Assembly: GCA_965237785.1 (NCBI GenBank)
Contig: OZ250159.1
Location: forward strand, 3,286,001-3,350,000
Reading direction: 5' to 3'
Source: UBA6522 sp965237785
GTDB taxonomy: Bacteria; Pseudomonadota; Gammaproteobacteria; Steroidobacterales; Rariloculaceae
Length of the DNA stretch: 64,000 bases
Position 1 is the first letter of the stretch, and every line of letters starts with the position of its first letter. The notes under the pieces are model-generated. The model ran no database searches. It saw only the letters and a program-made list of their open reading frames with translations, and was not told where the DNA came from. Positions 1 to 8,411 of the stretch are shown here, in pieces. The position numbers were made by a program, and so were the translations under genes.

Positions 1-603
1 ATTTCGCTCTCGGGACCCGTCCGGGTACAGCCGGTAACGAATTGCCCTGCCCTCGTCATCGAGAAATCTCAAGGATTGCTGGAACAAGCCCTGGGGAAGC
101 GATCCTTCGGGCACGGTCGCTTCTAGGATGTACAACCGCCCGGCATGAAAGTACATCCCGGCAAAGGTTCGCGAGCGATCGGGGTTGGTCATCTGCAACT
201 GATGGCCTTCGACGAGGTCTATGTGATGCCATGCGTCGAAGGTGACCTCGCCACCCCGGAACCGGAAATTGCGCGCCGCGTAGGCAACCGATGCGCGCTG
301 GTCGTAGAGCCAGAGCGACGCGTTGTTGGCATCGTCCGTTCGGTCGGCGAGCTCGCCATAGACTCGCTGCGCATCGGTGAAGTCGACCACGGTTAGCGAA
401 TGGAGGCTGTCGCCGTCGGTAACCGAATAGACCCTGGCGGGCAGCGTCGCACCGTATTCCGAATCGTAGGAGACTACATGCACTTCCGGTTCGGCCGGAA
501 AGTTGGCGCTGAAGAATTCCGCCTGGTCGACGAACTGACGCCACTGTGCCGATGCGGCGTGTGAAACCAGCGCAAAAGGGACTAGTAGTAGCAAGGCTCG
601 CAT
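1..603 (-). CDS. Secreted protein of unknown function, 'DUF6152-partner' family (3' end cut by window edge)
   Basis: Reading the minus strand from the ATG at 603 gives an open frame that runs off the left edge (201 codons, no stop). It starts with a signal peptide (MRALLLLVPFALVSHAASA) followed by QWRQFVDQAEFFSANFPAEP. Two further copies of the family lie at 29258-29920 and 32248-32943; shared motifs are 'F.a.FP.eP', 'lPARVY', 'EGHq.q.TN.D.SRT', 'RLYILEAT' and 'FQQSLRFLDdEGr.iRY'. The gene lies downstream of a DUF6152 gene on the same strand, as expected for an operon. I do not recognise a function; export to the periplasm is the only clear inference. Confidence 0.85.
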   Translation of the reverse strand, partial: MRALLLLVPFALVSHAASAQWRQFVDQAEFFSANFPAEPEVHVVSYDSEYGATLPARVYSVTDGDSLHSLTVVDFTDAQRVYGELADRTDDANNASLWLYDQRASVAYAARNFRFRGGEVTFDAWHHIDLVEGHQLQMTNPDRSRTFAGMYFHAGRLYILEATVPEGSLPQGLFQQSLRFLDDEGRAIRYRLYPDGSRERN

Positions 604-639
604 GGTAATTCCTCGTTCAACGCGTCTTCTGAGTAGCGC

Positions 640-681
640 CGTATCCACGTCGCCAGGCTCGAATATTGCCGAGACGGGCTA
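640..681. repeat. Partial copy of the dispersed intergenic repeat
   Basis: The stretch ending CGAATATTGCCGAGACGGGC, followed directly by TAG as written on the plus strand, resembles the end of the repeat near 22722-22745 (CGAACGTTGCCGAGACATAC). On the minus strand the repeat begins with TAG, the stop codon of the neighbouring DUF6152 gene. It lies between the two genes of the putative operon. Confidence 0.4.
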
Positions 682-1059
682 GTCAAATTCCTTCTCCACT
701 CCGCCCGGCGGCGTAACGTAGCCCAGCAGGCATCCCCTGGATCCATCCTTGAGTTGATGGCACCTGACCGAGATGGAATCGCCCGGTTTGACGTCGTCGC
801 GGGACCAGTCGCGGCGGGTCAGCGCGATGATGCTGCCGCCCTCCAAAGCCCACATGGACGCCTCGCCGTTGTCGCCGGTCACTTCCAGGTGAATCCATAC
901 ATGGGGGTTGAGCCAGAGGAGTTCCTTCACCTCGCCCTGCAAGTGCGTGTAATCCAACAGCGAATAGTTGCCATGGGAATGGTGGGCGAAGGCAGGCGCC
1001 GACAACATTGCAAGGCAGGCGAGCAAGGCCCCGGCCGCAGTGGAAAGTATACGCATCAC
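679..1059 (-). CDS. DUF6152 family exported protein
   Basis: This 126-residue protein has a signal peptide (MRILSTAAGALLACLAMLSAPAFA) directly followed by HHSHGNYSLLDY, so the predicted mature N-terminus is His-His. Family hallmarks are 'LQGEVKELLWLNPHVWIHLEV', here split by position (residues about 42-61), 'WALEGGS', and a C-terminal 'KDGSRGCLLGYVTPPGG'. A purine-rich GGAGAAGCG precedes the ATG. It is the first gene of a minus-strand pair with the partner-family gene. Function is unknown; family membership is from pattern recognition and is firm across eight copies in this window. Confidence 0.85.
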   Translation of the reverse strand: MMRILSTAAGALLACLAMLSAPAFAHHSHGNYSLLDYTHLQGEVKELLWLNPHVWIHLEVTGDNGEASMWALEGGSIIALTRRDWSRDDVKPGDSISVRCHQLKDGSRGCLLGYVTPPGGVEKEFD

Positions 1060-1342
1060 GCTTCTCCTGTTTCACCTGGCAAACCAGGCTGGCACACAGA
1101 CCTGATAGCGCATTCTAACCCGGATATCGGACTTCGCCATACGCGTTGCACTCATGCTTTAATCTACGCCCTCTCTGTGCGAAGGGTATTGACGATGGTC
1201 GATGCCGTCACCTTCAGCGCTCCGGCAACCCGAGAGCGGCACTATCTTGCGCTGGGCGAAGCGTTCTTTGTCGTAGAATGCAACGTGTTCTGAGTGTCGG
1301 CGCGAATAGGGGTGGATTGACGATGCAATACAAAAACCTCGT

Positions 1343-2371
1343 GTGGCGGATCGTTCGGTGGTTGCCTGCCTCATGGTCTGCCTGTCGTCCGTACACGCGG
1401 CTGCGCAGGAGGGCACGCTGCTCGTGGTCAACCGCCACGCAGAGGCGGGAAGCATTTCGTTCTTTGACCTGGAATCCGACCTCGAGATCGCCCGCGTACC
1501 CATCGGCCCGGGTTGGCCCCATGAAGTGGCGGTGTCGCCGGATGGACGCTTGGCGTTGACAGCCGAGTACGGTCAGGAAGCCCCCGGCCGGCGGCTGGTG
1601 GTCATCGACATTCCCGGGGCGCGGGTACTGGGACGCATCGACATGGGGCCCGACACCAAGCCTCATGACTCGGTCTTCCTGCCCGACAATCGCCACGCGG
1701 TGGTCACACTTGAAACCCGGGATCAGCTCGCCCTTGTGGATGTCGCCAGCCTGAGCGTCGTCAGGACCTACCCCATCGGCGACGCCGCGCGGGAGGGGCA
1801 CATGATCTGGTTGAGCCCCGACGGCGGGCGAGCCTATGTCGGCGGTCGCCTCGGGCAGGGCACGGTCTCGGTGGTTCATCTGCAGGAGGATCGCCCGCCC
1901 ACGGTCATACCCTCCGGACTCGGCGCCGAAGCGATCACCGTTACACCCGATGGGCAAGCGGTGTGGATCATCAACCAGGACGAGAACACGATCTCGATCA
2001 TCGATCCAGAGACGCTCGCGGTGGTGGAGAAATTCGATGCCGGCACGCAGCCCCGTCGTCTCGCCAACCTTCCCGGAGGGCGCATGGCGGTGGTCTACGG
2101 AAACCGCAGCGACGCCGGCATTCACATCTATGACATTCAGACCCGCGAAGTACTGCGGGAGCTGTCCATCCCCGGCGATGAGCCCGGCGCCGGCGGCTTT
2201 GGTTTCCACACGGTGGGCGACATGGGCTTTCTCACCACGCGCCTGGACGGGCGGATCCTGGTCTATGATTTCGGCGATCCCGAGCAAGCGCCGCGAACGC
2301 TGGCCGTGGGCCACGAAACGCCGGATGGCATGGCCTGGTCGCCGCTACGCGTGGCGGTCTTCGAGAGATAG
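1343..2371 (+). CDS. Secreted YncE-like beta-propeller protein
   Basis: The 342-residue protein has a hydrophobic leader (VVACLMVCLSSVHAAAQ) and repeated blades of about 45 residues of the 'ISFFDLESDLEIARVPIG..PHEVAVSPDGRLALTAEY' type, typical of YncE/cytochrome-d1-like seven-bladed propellers used for ligand binding or protein interaction in the periplasm. The start is a GTG with no good ribosome site. Just upstream an ATG at 1323, preceded by GGGGTGGATTG, opens a different frame giving MQYKNLVWRIVR, which would supply the basic n-region of a signal peptide. A one-base frameshift near 1350 is therefore possible. It is followed after 14 bases by a DUF6152-fusion gene. Confidence 0.7.
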   Translation: MADRSVVACLMVCLSSVHAAAQEGTLLVVNRHAEAGSISFFDLESDLEIARVPIGPGWPHEVAVSPDGRLALTAEYGQEAPGRRLVVIDIPGARVLGRIDMGPDTKPHDSVFLPDNRHAVVTLETRDQLALVDVASLSVVRTYPIGDAAREGHMIWLSPDGGRAYVGGRLGQGTVSVVHLQEDRPPTVIPSGLGAEAITVTPDGQAVWIINQDENTISIIDPETLAVVEKFDAGTQPRRLANLPGGRMAVVYGNRSDAGIHIYDIQTREVLRELSIPGDEPGAGGFGFHTVGDMGFLTTRLDGRILVYDFGDPEQAPRTLAVGHETPDGMAWSPLRVAVFER

Positions 2372-2385
2372 AGGGTGATTCAGCG

Positions 2386-3399
2386 ATGCGGATTGGCATA
2401 ATTCTCTTGGCACTTGTTTTCGCGGTTCCCGTTACGGCGCATCACGCGGTCGGCGTTGCCTACGACACCGAAACCTTGAGCACGATCGAGGGCCAGGTGA
2501 CGGAACTGTTTTGGCGCAATCCCCACGTCGTCGTGACCATCGAGCGCGTCGGTGAGAACGGCGGGCGCGAAATGTGGCAGGCCGAATCCGGGTCGACCAA
2601 CAGCCTGGAACGGCTGGGGATCGGCCGTGACATTGTCCAGATCGGCGATACGGTCGCTTTGACCGGCGCCTTGTCCCGGCGAGGATTGACCACCATGGCC
2701 GCCTACACCATGACCCTCGCCGACGGCACTGAAGTACCGCTTTGGCCCCAGCGCGCCGAACGGCTTGGCAGGGACGTGACCCCGGCTCCGATCTCCGAGG
2801 CCGCAAGGGAGGCGGGCGAGCGGGAAGCGCAGGGCATCTTTCGAATCTGGAGTCGAACCACGGTCGTCGGCCTGCAGTCCAACCTCCCGTTCACCGAGGC
2901 CGCGGTTGCCGCGCGGGTGTCGTTCGATCCGCTGGCGGACGATCCCGCACTGAGTTGCATTCCGCCGGGAATGCCGGGAATGATGAACAACCCCTACCCC
3001 ATCGAGTTCGTCGATCGGGGCGACATTATTCTTCTGCGCCTGGAAGAATGGGATGGCGAACGCACCATTCACCTGTCCGCGGACGCGTCCGCGGCCAACC
3101 AACCGCCCTCGCCCACGGGCTATTCGGTCGGCCGCTGGGAAGACAATACGCTCGTGGTAACGACAACCGGGATCAACGAATCGTTCTTCGACGATATCGG
3201 CACACCCCAGAGCGAAGACGTGGAATTGGTCGAACGATTCATGCTCAATGAGAGCAACGACCGGCTGGACTACAATGTCACGGTGACCGACCCGACGACC
3301 TTTGCCGAACCGGCCACACTCGCGGGAGCCTGGTACTGGAATCCGGGCGAGGAGATCAAACCCTTCCAGTGCGCCATGCCCGACGCCTCCCGAGAGTAG
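2386..3399 (+). CDS. DUF6152 domain fused to a 'GRWEGDTLVVD' domain, exported
   Basis: This is a 337-residue two-domain protein. A signal peptide (MRIGIILLALVFAVPVTA) is followed by HHAVGVAYDTE and a DUF6152 domain (FWRNPHVVVTIERV; residues about 20-110). After a linker comes a second domain (about 165-330) with 'LSCIPPGMPGMMNNPYPIEF', 'RTIHL', 'GYSVGRWEDNTLVVTTTGI', 'LVERFML' and 'VTDPTTF'. That second domain is also found in the proteins at 5848, 9927, 15627 and 16801. The gene follows the propeller gene closely, so they probably share a transcript. Its stop codon TAG begins a palindromic repeat. Function is not known. Confidence 0.8.
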   Translation: MRIGIILLALVFAVPVTAHHAVGVAYDTETLSTIEGQVTELFWRNPHVVVTIERVGENGGREMWQAESGSTNSLERLGIGRDIVQIGDTVALTGALSRRGLTTMAAYTMTLADGTEVPLWPQRAERLGRDVTPAPISEAAREAGEREAQGIFRIWSRTTVVGLQSNLPFTEAAVAARVSFDPLADDPALSCIPPGMPGMMNNPYPIEFVDRGDIILLRLEEWDGERTIHLSADASAANQPPSPTGYSVGRWEDNTLVVTTTGINESFFDDIGTPQSEDVELVERFMLNESNDRLDYNVTVTDPTTFAEPATLAGAWYWNPGEEIKPFQCAMPDASRE

Positions 3400-3448
3400 C
3401 CCGTGGTAAAAGTCCCGCGTCGCACCGAGACGGGCTACTAGCCCGTAG
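3397..3448. repeat. Palindromic repeat and hairpin at a convergent gene junction
   Basis: The element is bounded by TAGCCCGT (starting with the stop codon of the upstream gene) and ACGGGCTA. It contains a perfect 6-bp stem CGGGCT-ACT-AGCCCG at 3431-3445. It separates two convergent transcription units and may act as a bidirectional terminator, although no clear U-tract follows. A similar hairpin occurs at 44877-44891. Confidence 0.5.
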
Positions 3449-4081
3449 TCAGTCTTCGGCGGCGTCCTGACCGTAGGTCGGCGGGCTGTCGGCGAGGTAC
3501 GCCAGTTCGTCTGGCGTCGACTGCCGGCCCAGCGCCTTGTTGCGATGCGGAAATCGACCGAAGCGCGCGACAATATCTCGATGCTCGCGAGCATAGGCCG
3601 CCTGCCCACCCTCGAAACTTCCAAATTCGGCTTCGCATTCGGCATCGTACCGCTCGCTGACCAGCACCGAGCGCTCCTGCACGGCGAGATCTTCCGCGTG
3701 CTGCAAGGGCAGATAGAAGAATCCTCGCCGGATCGGATCGACTTCGCGATCCAGACCACTATCGATCGCGTCGTACGCCAGCCGAAGGGCCCGCGTGTCG
3801 CCGGCGAATGCACCGGCCCGGCCGCGATGAATATTGCGGGTAAATTGATCGAGAACAATGATCAGCGCGAGTCGAGACAGGGCCTCGGGCTCCCAGCTCC
3901 CGTACTCCCCGGCGACCGCTGCATCCACCAGCGCGCCGAAGCGGGAGTTTATAAACGTATCGGTGGCCGGATCGGCGCCGTACCAGAGTTTCAGGCGATC
4001 GCCCGGACTATCCGGTCGCAGCGGTGCCGTGCCGAACCAGAACTCGATGACGTCCCGATAGTGTGTCGCTGGGTGAATCAT
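3449..4081 (-). CDS. DUF924 family protein
   Basis: The 210-residue cytoplasmic protein matches the DUF924 family by its start 'VIEFWFG', the central 'LALIIVLDQFTRNIHRG' and 'FFYLPLQHAEDLAVQERSV', and the C-terminal 'HRDIVARFGRFPHRNKALGR'. Family members are about 180-210 residues and are predicted all-helical, TPR-like; the biochemical role is unknown. It is the last gene of a closely spaced minus-strand set (gap of 9 bases to the amidohydrolase fragment), which makes co-transcription likely. Confidence 0.9.
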   Translation of the reverse strand: MIHPATHYRDVIEFWFGTAPLRPDSPGDRLKLWYGADPATDTFINSRFGALVDAAVAGEYGSWEPEALSRLALIIVLDQFTRNIHRGRAGAFAGDTRALRLAYDAIDSGLDREVDPIRRGFFYLPLQHAEDLAVQERSVLVSERYDAECEAEFGSFEGGQAAYAREHRDIVARFGRFPHRNKALGRQSTPDELAYLADSPPTYGQDAAED

Positions 4082-4090
4082 TGACCCGAA

Positions 4091-4681
4091 TCAAAGCGAT
4101 CCGTTCGAGTAGACCACCTCGCCGTCAACGATCATAATGGCCGCCTCGGTCTCCCTGATTCGGCGCGCGTCGACTTCAAAGGGGTTCCGATTCAGGATCG
4201 CCATATCGGCCAGGTACCCGGCCCTGAGCTGGCCGCGTTCGTGCTCTTCTCTCGTAAACCAGGCCGCACCCCGTGTATAGCCCCGCAATCCCTCCATCAA
4301 GGTGATCTGCTGGGGTCCGCGGCCGAGCGGATCGTCCGAAAGGATGTCTTCGCCTCGAAAATTCTCCCCCGTGACCATGAATTGCAGCGTAATCCAGGGG
4401 TTGCCATGGGCGGCAAACATGCCGTCCGCGCCAAACCCGACGTTGAGACCCGGCGTATCCACGGCCGTGCGGTACGGCGGGCCCGAGAACTGCCAATCCG
4501 GAAACAGAAAACGAACCGCCTGAATACCGGCGCCCAGGCCCAGTTCGGCCATATTCGCCAGGTTTTCCGCGGTGGCGTCGTTCAGGTGTTCCAGGGAGTT
4601 GTGTCTATCCGCGAACGTTCCGATCCGGCAGGGATCCACGGCGGCCGCGAGCGTCCACTTCGTCGAAATCTTCATTCCCAT
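4091..4681 (-). pseudogene. C-terminal fragment of an amidohydrolase (family 3, YtcJ-like)
   Basis: The 196-residue frame carries only the end of an amidohydrolase_3 protein: 'GFGADGMFAAHGNPWITLQFMVTGENF', split here between residues about 88 and 114, then a 'GLRGYTRGAAWFTREEHERGQL' region and 'GYLADMAILNRNPFEVD'. Complete enzymes are about 500-600 residues with an N-terminal HxH metal site and barrel, which is absent; the next gene begins 21 bases upstream. I infer loss of the 5' two-thirds by deletion. A translated remnant from the ATG at 4681 is possible but unlikely to be a working hydrolase. Confidence 0.7.
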
Positions 4682-4702
4682 TCTCTCCCGGACTTCAATG
4701 GC

Positions 4703-5812
4703 TCAATTTCCCGGGACTGCCGGCGACAAGCCCGTGAAGAGGAGCCTCTGGAAACCGGCGCCGGTCGCGGCGATGTACAGGTTGCCCTGGGAGTCGGTTT
4801 GAATCTGGTGACCGGGTCCGATCACGCCATCGCCCTCGACCGTCGTCAACAGATCGAGCGTGGGGCGATCGAATACCATGATCCCCGAACCTCCGCCGAC
4901 GTAGAGGAACCGTTGTTCGGGATCCGGGGACAGAGCCAGGTTGCGCGCAAACGGCACGTCTCCCCGGACAATCTGATCGACGTACTCACCCTCGAGCGTG
5001 AATACCTGAACGCGCCGATTCTCACGATCTGCCACGTACACCACGCCATCGTTCGATACGCGAATGGCGTGCACCACGCTGAACTGGGGCGGACCGGGGC
5101 CGTCGGGGACCGAGTCGAGGGAGATGTTTGGACAATTGTCCTCGTCCTCCGGCGTGTTGCCGAAGGCTCCCCACATGCGCTTGAACGCCCCCGTGTCCGC
5201 GTCGAAAACGACCACGCGATGATTCCCGTAGCCATCGGCCACGAAGAGTTCGTTGGTTGGCGGATGAAGGACCGCATCCGCCGGTTCGTGCAGGTTCTCC
5301 GTGTCGGCGTTTCCGCCGCTGGCATTGCTCGTCCCGATCTGGATGACGAACTCGCCGTCCAGTGTGAACTTCAGTAGCTGGTCGTCGGCAACCGGCTCGA
5401 GTCCCGGGAGGTTTCTGGCAGGACAATTGTTGCCGCCGAGCCAGGCAAACCCCTCGTGGTCGATGTGCAGCCCGTGCTCCCGCTGCGGCCAATCGTAGCC
5501 GTCCCCGTCTCCTCCCCAGGCGTCGAGAAACTGACCCTCGCTATCGAATCCCAGCACCGCAGGCGCGGCCAAGTGGGCCTCCTCCGGGGGCAGTACGCGC
5601 GGACGATGCAGGAGCCAGGCGTTGCCGTCGGCATCGATCGCAATGCTCGAAACGTCGCCGAGCCGCCACTGCGTCGGCACCTCCGGCCAGTCCGGATCCA
5701 CGCGAAAACTCGGCACGGCGCCAATCGGCGCCTCGGGGGACTGCTGGCAGCCCGCACTCGCCAGTGCGGCCAATGCAATCGGAACGGCAACGAACGGAAT
5801 TCTGCGCTTCAT
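4703..5812 (-). CDS. NHL-repeat lipoprotein
   Basis: The 369-residue protein starts at the ATG preceded by AGGAGAGAAGTC; an in-frame ATG 30 bases upstream lacks such a site. It has a lipoprotein signal with lipobox 'ALASAGC', so it is probably anchored in the membrane facing the periplasm. The mature part shows NHL/six-bladed propeller repeats, for example 'LFVADGYGNHRVVVFDADTG' and 'VYVADRENRRVQVFTLEG'. A related protein without the lipobox is at 33046-34158. NHL propellers bind ligands or, in the PAL-type lyases, metal; no catalytic claim is made. It lies between a DUF6152-fusion gene and the amidohydrolase fragment. Confidence 0.8.
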   Translation of the reverse strand: MKRRIPFVAVPIALAALASAGCQQSPEAPIGAVPSFRVDPDWPEVPTQWRLGDVSSIAIDADGNAWLLHRPRVLPPEEAHLAAPAVLGFDSEGQFLDAWGGDGDGYDWPQREHGLHIDHEGFAWLGGNNCPARNLPGLEPVADDQLLKFTLDGEFVIQIGTSNASGGNADTENLHEPADAVLHPPTNELFVADGYGNHRVVVFDADTGAFKRMWGAFGNTPEDEDNCPNISLDSVPDGPGPPQFSVVHAIRVSNDGVVYVADRENRRVQVFTLEGEYVDQIVRGDVPFARNLALSPDPEQRFLYVGGGSGIMVFDRPTLDLLTTVEGDGVIGPGHQIQTDSQGNLYIAATGAGFQRLLFTGLSPAVPGN

Positions 5813-5847
5813 GACTTCTCTCCTGCGCTTATCTACTGACAATCGAA

Positions 5848-6477
5848 TTACTCATCCCGGAGCGTGCATTCGAAAGGCTTGACCTCTTCACCGGGGACCC
5901 AGGACCACGAGCCGCTGACGGTTGCGGGCTCGAAGAAGGTGGCGGGATCGGTAATTACGGCATGGTAATCCAGTCGATCCACCGTATCATTCAGCTCGAA
6001 TCGCTCCACTACCTCAAGCGCCTCGCTCTGCGGGGTTCCCACCATATCGAAGTAGCGATCGTCGATCCGCGCGGTCACCACGATCAATGCGTTGTTTTCC
6101 CAGCGGCCGGTAGAGTAGCCGAAAGGTGAGGCCGGCTGACCCTCCGCGGGCGCATCTTCGGCGAGGTGAATCGTGCGCACACCGTCCCACAACTCGAGCC
6201 GCAGAACGATGCGATCGCCGACCGCAACGAGTTTCCTCCCCACTCCTGCGCGCTGCAGAGAGTTCAAAGCCCCTCCCTCGGCCTCCCAGGTCTCCTTTCG
6301 ACCATCTTCGAGGATACGCTCGATCATTAGCTCGACGTGGGGATTCCGCCAGAAAACCTCCGTGACCACACCGTCGATGCTTTGCAGGTTGTCCGTATCG
6401 TATCCGGTGAATGCATGGTGCGCGATCGCGTCAACCGACACGATGAGCGCGAGCCAAACTGCACCGATGCGCCCCAT
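5848..6477 (-). CDS. Shortened DUF6152 / 'GRWEGDTLVVD' fusion protein
   Basis: At 209 residues this is a relative of the 337-residue fusion at 2386. The N-terminus (signal peptide ending VDAIA, then HHAFTGYDTDN, FWRNPHVELMIER) and the C-terminal domain (GYSTGRWENNALIVVTARI, VVERFELNDT, VITDPATFFEP) align closely. Roughly 125 residues between them are missing: 'VAVGDR' is joined directly to 'IVLRLELWDGVRTIHL', where the longer protein has 'IQIGDTVAL...' and later 'GDIILLRLEEWDGERTIHL'. The join sits where both places code for Gly-Asp. The frame is open, so a shortened protein may be made. It heads a minus-strand set with the NHL gene. Confidence 0.75.
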   Translation of the reverse strand: MGRIGAVWLALIVSVDAIAHHAFTGYDTDNLQSIDGVVTEVFWRNPHVELMIERILEDGRKETWEAEGGALNSLQRAGVGRKLVAVGDRIVLRLELWDGVRTIHLAEDAPAEGQPASPFGYSTGRWENNALIVVTARIDDRYFDMVGTPQSEALEVVERFELNDTVDRLDYHAVITDPATFFEPATVSGSWSWVPGEEVKPFECTLRDE

Positions 6478-6942
6478 TACAACCTGAATACCTCTCTCGT
6501 GGCCCAGTCGCCAAGTCTCGCCCGGTCCGCCGATGACACGCGCGCCACACCCGGCGAAAGTTGATACCAGACGGAAAGACGTGATTATACTTGGCTATCC
6601 GGTCCGAACGGCTCGAAGTTCAAAGCGGATTGACAATCTGGTTTCCCACCGTTCCAACCAGAAATTCAACTGGTCGCTACTCGAGACTCATGCAACGCTT
6701 CACCCGTGGAGGCCCGCGACACGTACATCCCGATGCGCATCCTGCAACGGATTGAAGCCGGTGAGCTGTCGTTCCGAGAGGCTATAGGGAGACTGGAGTC
6801 CGAGAGCCGGTATTGGCAAATCGCAGGTTCCCGGGATCATTTCCAGGCTTGCATCGAACCATTCGCCGCACTGTCGTGTAAACTTATTTGGCTAAGGGGA
6901 TCAATATTGGAGGGTCAGTTTAAACTTCCCAGGAGATTAGGA
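6478..6942. other. Intergenic region before the TGT-like cassette
   Basis: No convincing gene is visible. An in-frame extension of the next gene up to 6706 exists, but it reads as low-complexity shadow sequence, while a strong AGGAG site precedes the GTG at 6943. Base composition becomes AT-richer towards the right end, marking the probable left border of the inserted cassette. Confidence 0.4.
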
Positions 6943-7521
6943 GTGAGGATAAACAACAGACGTGACATTCTGCTGCTCTTGCTCTACACCCCGGGTAAGA
7001 GTTCAGAACCTAACCAGTCAATTATCGGGCGAACACGCTTGGTGAAAATGCTCTTCCTCTTCAGGGAAGAGGCGCTTCCAAACTTCAAGAAAGGTACGGA
7101 TATTGACGCGGAGAACTTCTACGAATTCTTCGCATGGAGCTTTGGCCCGTTCTCTTCTCAAGTATATGATGATCTGAAGTTTTTCGAGCTGCGCGGCTTT
7201 ATCGACAGAAGCGATTCAGGAAATGATACGTTGCCTGAATCCGCGGCCGAATGGGAAATGTGGTTGAGCTCTTCTCTACCGGAATCAGTTAACTATTCCT
7301 ATTCGGAGTACCAGGAAGAACAGTTTCAACTGACAATAAAAGGCGTGCATTTCGTAGAAGCGAATCTGTACAGCGCATTGTCTCATTCTCAGAAGAAGCT
7401 TCTTCAGGAGTTCAGATCGCGTATGGAATCCACGCCATTGCGAGCAATACTGAGCTATGTGTACGGGCGCTATCCAGAGTTGACCGACAAGTCCACGATT
7501 CTGGAACAGGTTCTTGGATAA
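6943..7521 (+). CDS. Panacea/DUF4065-like protein (antitoxin SocA-like)
   Basis: From the GTG preceded by AGGAG (7 bases spacing) the product has 192 residues. The pattern is that of Panacea/DUF4065 proteins: 'RTRLVKMLFLFREEAL', then 'FYEFFAWSFGPFSSQVYDDL' and 'FFELRGFI', and later 'FQLTIKGVHFVEANL'. Panacea domains are known as antitoxin modules that neutralise several toxin types, including membrane-acting ones. The gene overlaps the next by 8 bases and opens a tight four-gene cluster of lower GC than its surroundings. Assignment to the family is by motif, without a search; an antitoxin role is inferred. Confidence 0.6.
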   Translation: MRINNRRDILLLLLYTPGKSSEPNQSIIGRTRLVKMLFLFREEALPNFKKGTDIDAENFYEFFAWSFGPFSSQVYDDLKFFELRGFIDRSDSGNDTLPESAAEWEMWLSSSLPESVNYSYSEYQEEQFQLTIKGVHFVEANLYSALSHSQKKLLQEFRSRMESTPLRAILSYVYGRYPELTDKSTILEQVLG

Positions 7522-7990
7522 TATCGACTATTTCTTGCCGCTTATACCTATTCTGCTTGGTGTGTTGGGCCAGTTTTTACCTTTCATCGACACGCGGAAG
7601 GAGTTTCGGGATCGGATCAGCCTGAGGCGAGAGTCATTGCGGGAGAATTTGGCTGAGTATCTCGCTGATTTGCTGAACCACGTCCGCTCTATCCAAGACA
7701 CCGACGATCCACTTCGCGGGGAACCTGACTTGGTGAAGAGATACACCACCGAAACATGGTGTGCGTTCGACGTGTTGGCAAACATTGCATGGCTACAGTT
7801 CTGGTTTCGAACTGGATATCTAATATTGTTTCTAACCAGCATTTTTTCAATGGGCTTAGTTGTTGGCGTACTACTGTTGCCTGAGCAGTGGCCGCTACTG
7901 AAGAACGCAGCAGTATGTGCAATTATTGTGCAAGTTATCGCAATAACTTCAATCTACCTGACGTCCAACCGGCTTGAGATCCATGAATAA
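7514..7990 (+). CDS. Small integral membrane protein of the cassette
   Basis: The 158-residue product starts with TTG inside the end of the upstream gene. It has a hydrophobic N-terminal segment (FLPLIPILLGVLGQFLPFI), a charged middle (residues about 28-90, many Arg/Glu) and two further membrane segments (LILFLTSIFSMGLVVGVLLL, AAVCAIIVQVIAITSIYL). I recognise no family. Overlap with a Panacea-like gene upstream and a nuclease-like gene downstream suggests translational coupling. It could be the membrane toxin partner of the Panacea protein, or the membrane anchor or effector of a four-gene system. Confidence 0.6.
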   Translation: MDNIDYFLPLIPILLGVLGQFLPFIDTRKEFRDRISLRRESLRENLAEYLADLLNHVRSIQDTDDPLRGEPDLVKRYTTETWCAFDVLANIAWLQFWFRTGYLILFLTSIFSMGLVVGVLLLPEQWPLLKNAAVCAIIVQVIAITSIYLTSNRLEIHE

Positions 7991-8411
7991 AGCCCGTAGG
8001 TCCGTAAATCGATCCGAAAGGGACCTTGTTGATGATGTTGTCGTGTTTCTCGCAGGGGAGGGGTACAAGGTAAGGTCGGAGGTTCCGAGTCTGGGTCAGA
8101 GCGCAGACCTGGTTGCTACCCGTGGACGCTGGGTAACATTCATCGAAGTTAAAGTACATGATTGGCGTCGAGCATTTAATCAGTGCCAAGCCCACGAACT
8201 CGTGGCCGACTTCATCTGCATCGCACTGGGCACGAAGCGCGTATCGGACTCTGCGAGACAAATGGCGATGGATGCAGGTATCGGCCTTATTCATATAGCA
8301 CGCTGCGGGACATGTGATTGGGTAGTGCGACCTAGGCTCAACCGATCGGTGTGGCTCCCGCAACGCAGGCAGCTCTCTCAAACATTGCGGGCAATCCAAT
8401 ATGCGGATTGA
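7983..8411 (+). CDS. PD-(D/E)XK nuclease-like protein
   Basis: The 142-residue protein (ATG overlapping the upstream stop by 8 bases) fits a small restriction-endonuclease-like fold. It has an N-terminal helix with Glu12 (NRSERDLVDDVVVFL), then 'GQSADLVATRGRWVTFIEVK', giving Asp42, Glu55 and Lys57 as the D-x12-E-x-K catalytic set, then 'RAFNQCQAHE' with the Gln often seen in this fold, and 'ARQMAMDAGIGLIHI'. No DNA-recognition domain is attached. A role as a nuclease acting on DNA or RNA in the cassette is inferred from the motif. Confidence 0.65.
   Translation: MNKARRSVNRSERDLVDDVVVFLAGEGYKVRSEVPSLGQSADLVATRGRWVTFIEVKVHDWRRAFNQCQAHELVADFICIALGTKRVSDSARQMAMDAGIGLIHIARCGTCDWVVRPRLNRSVWLPQRRQLSQTLRAIQYAD

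Noticed and set aside
6706..6942. Upstream extension of the Panacea-like gene
   Set aside because: No ribosome site at the upstream ATG, the residues look random, and AGGAG stands directly before the GTG at 6943.
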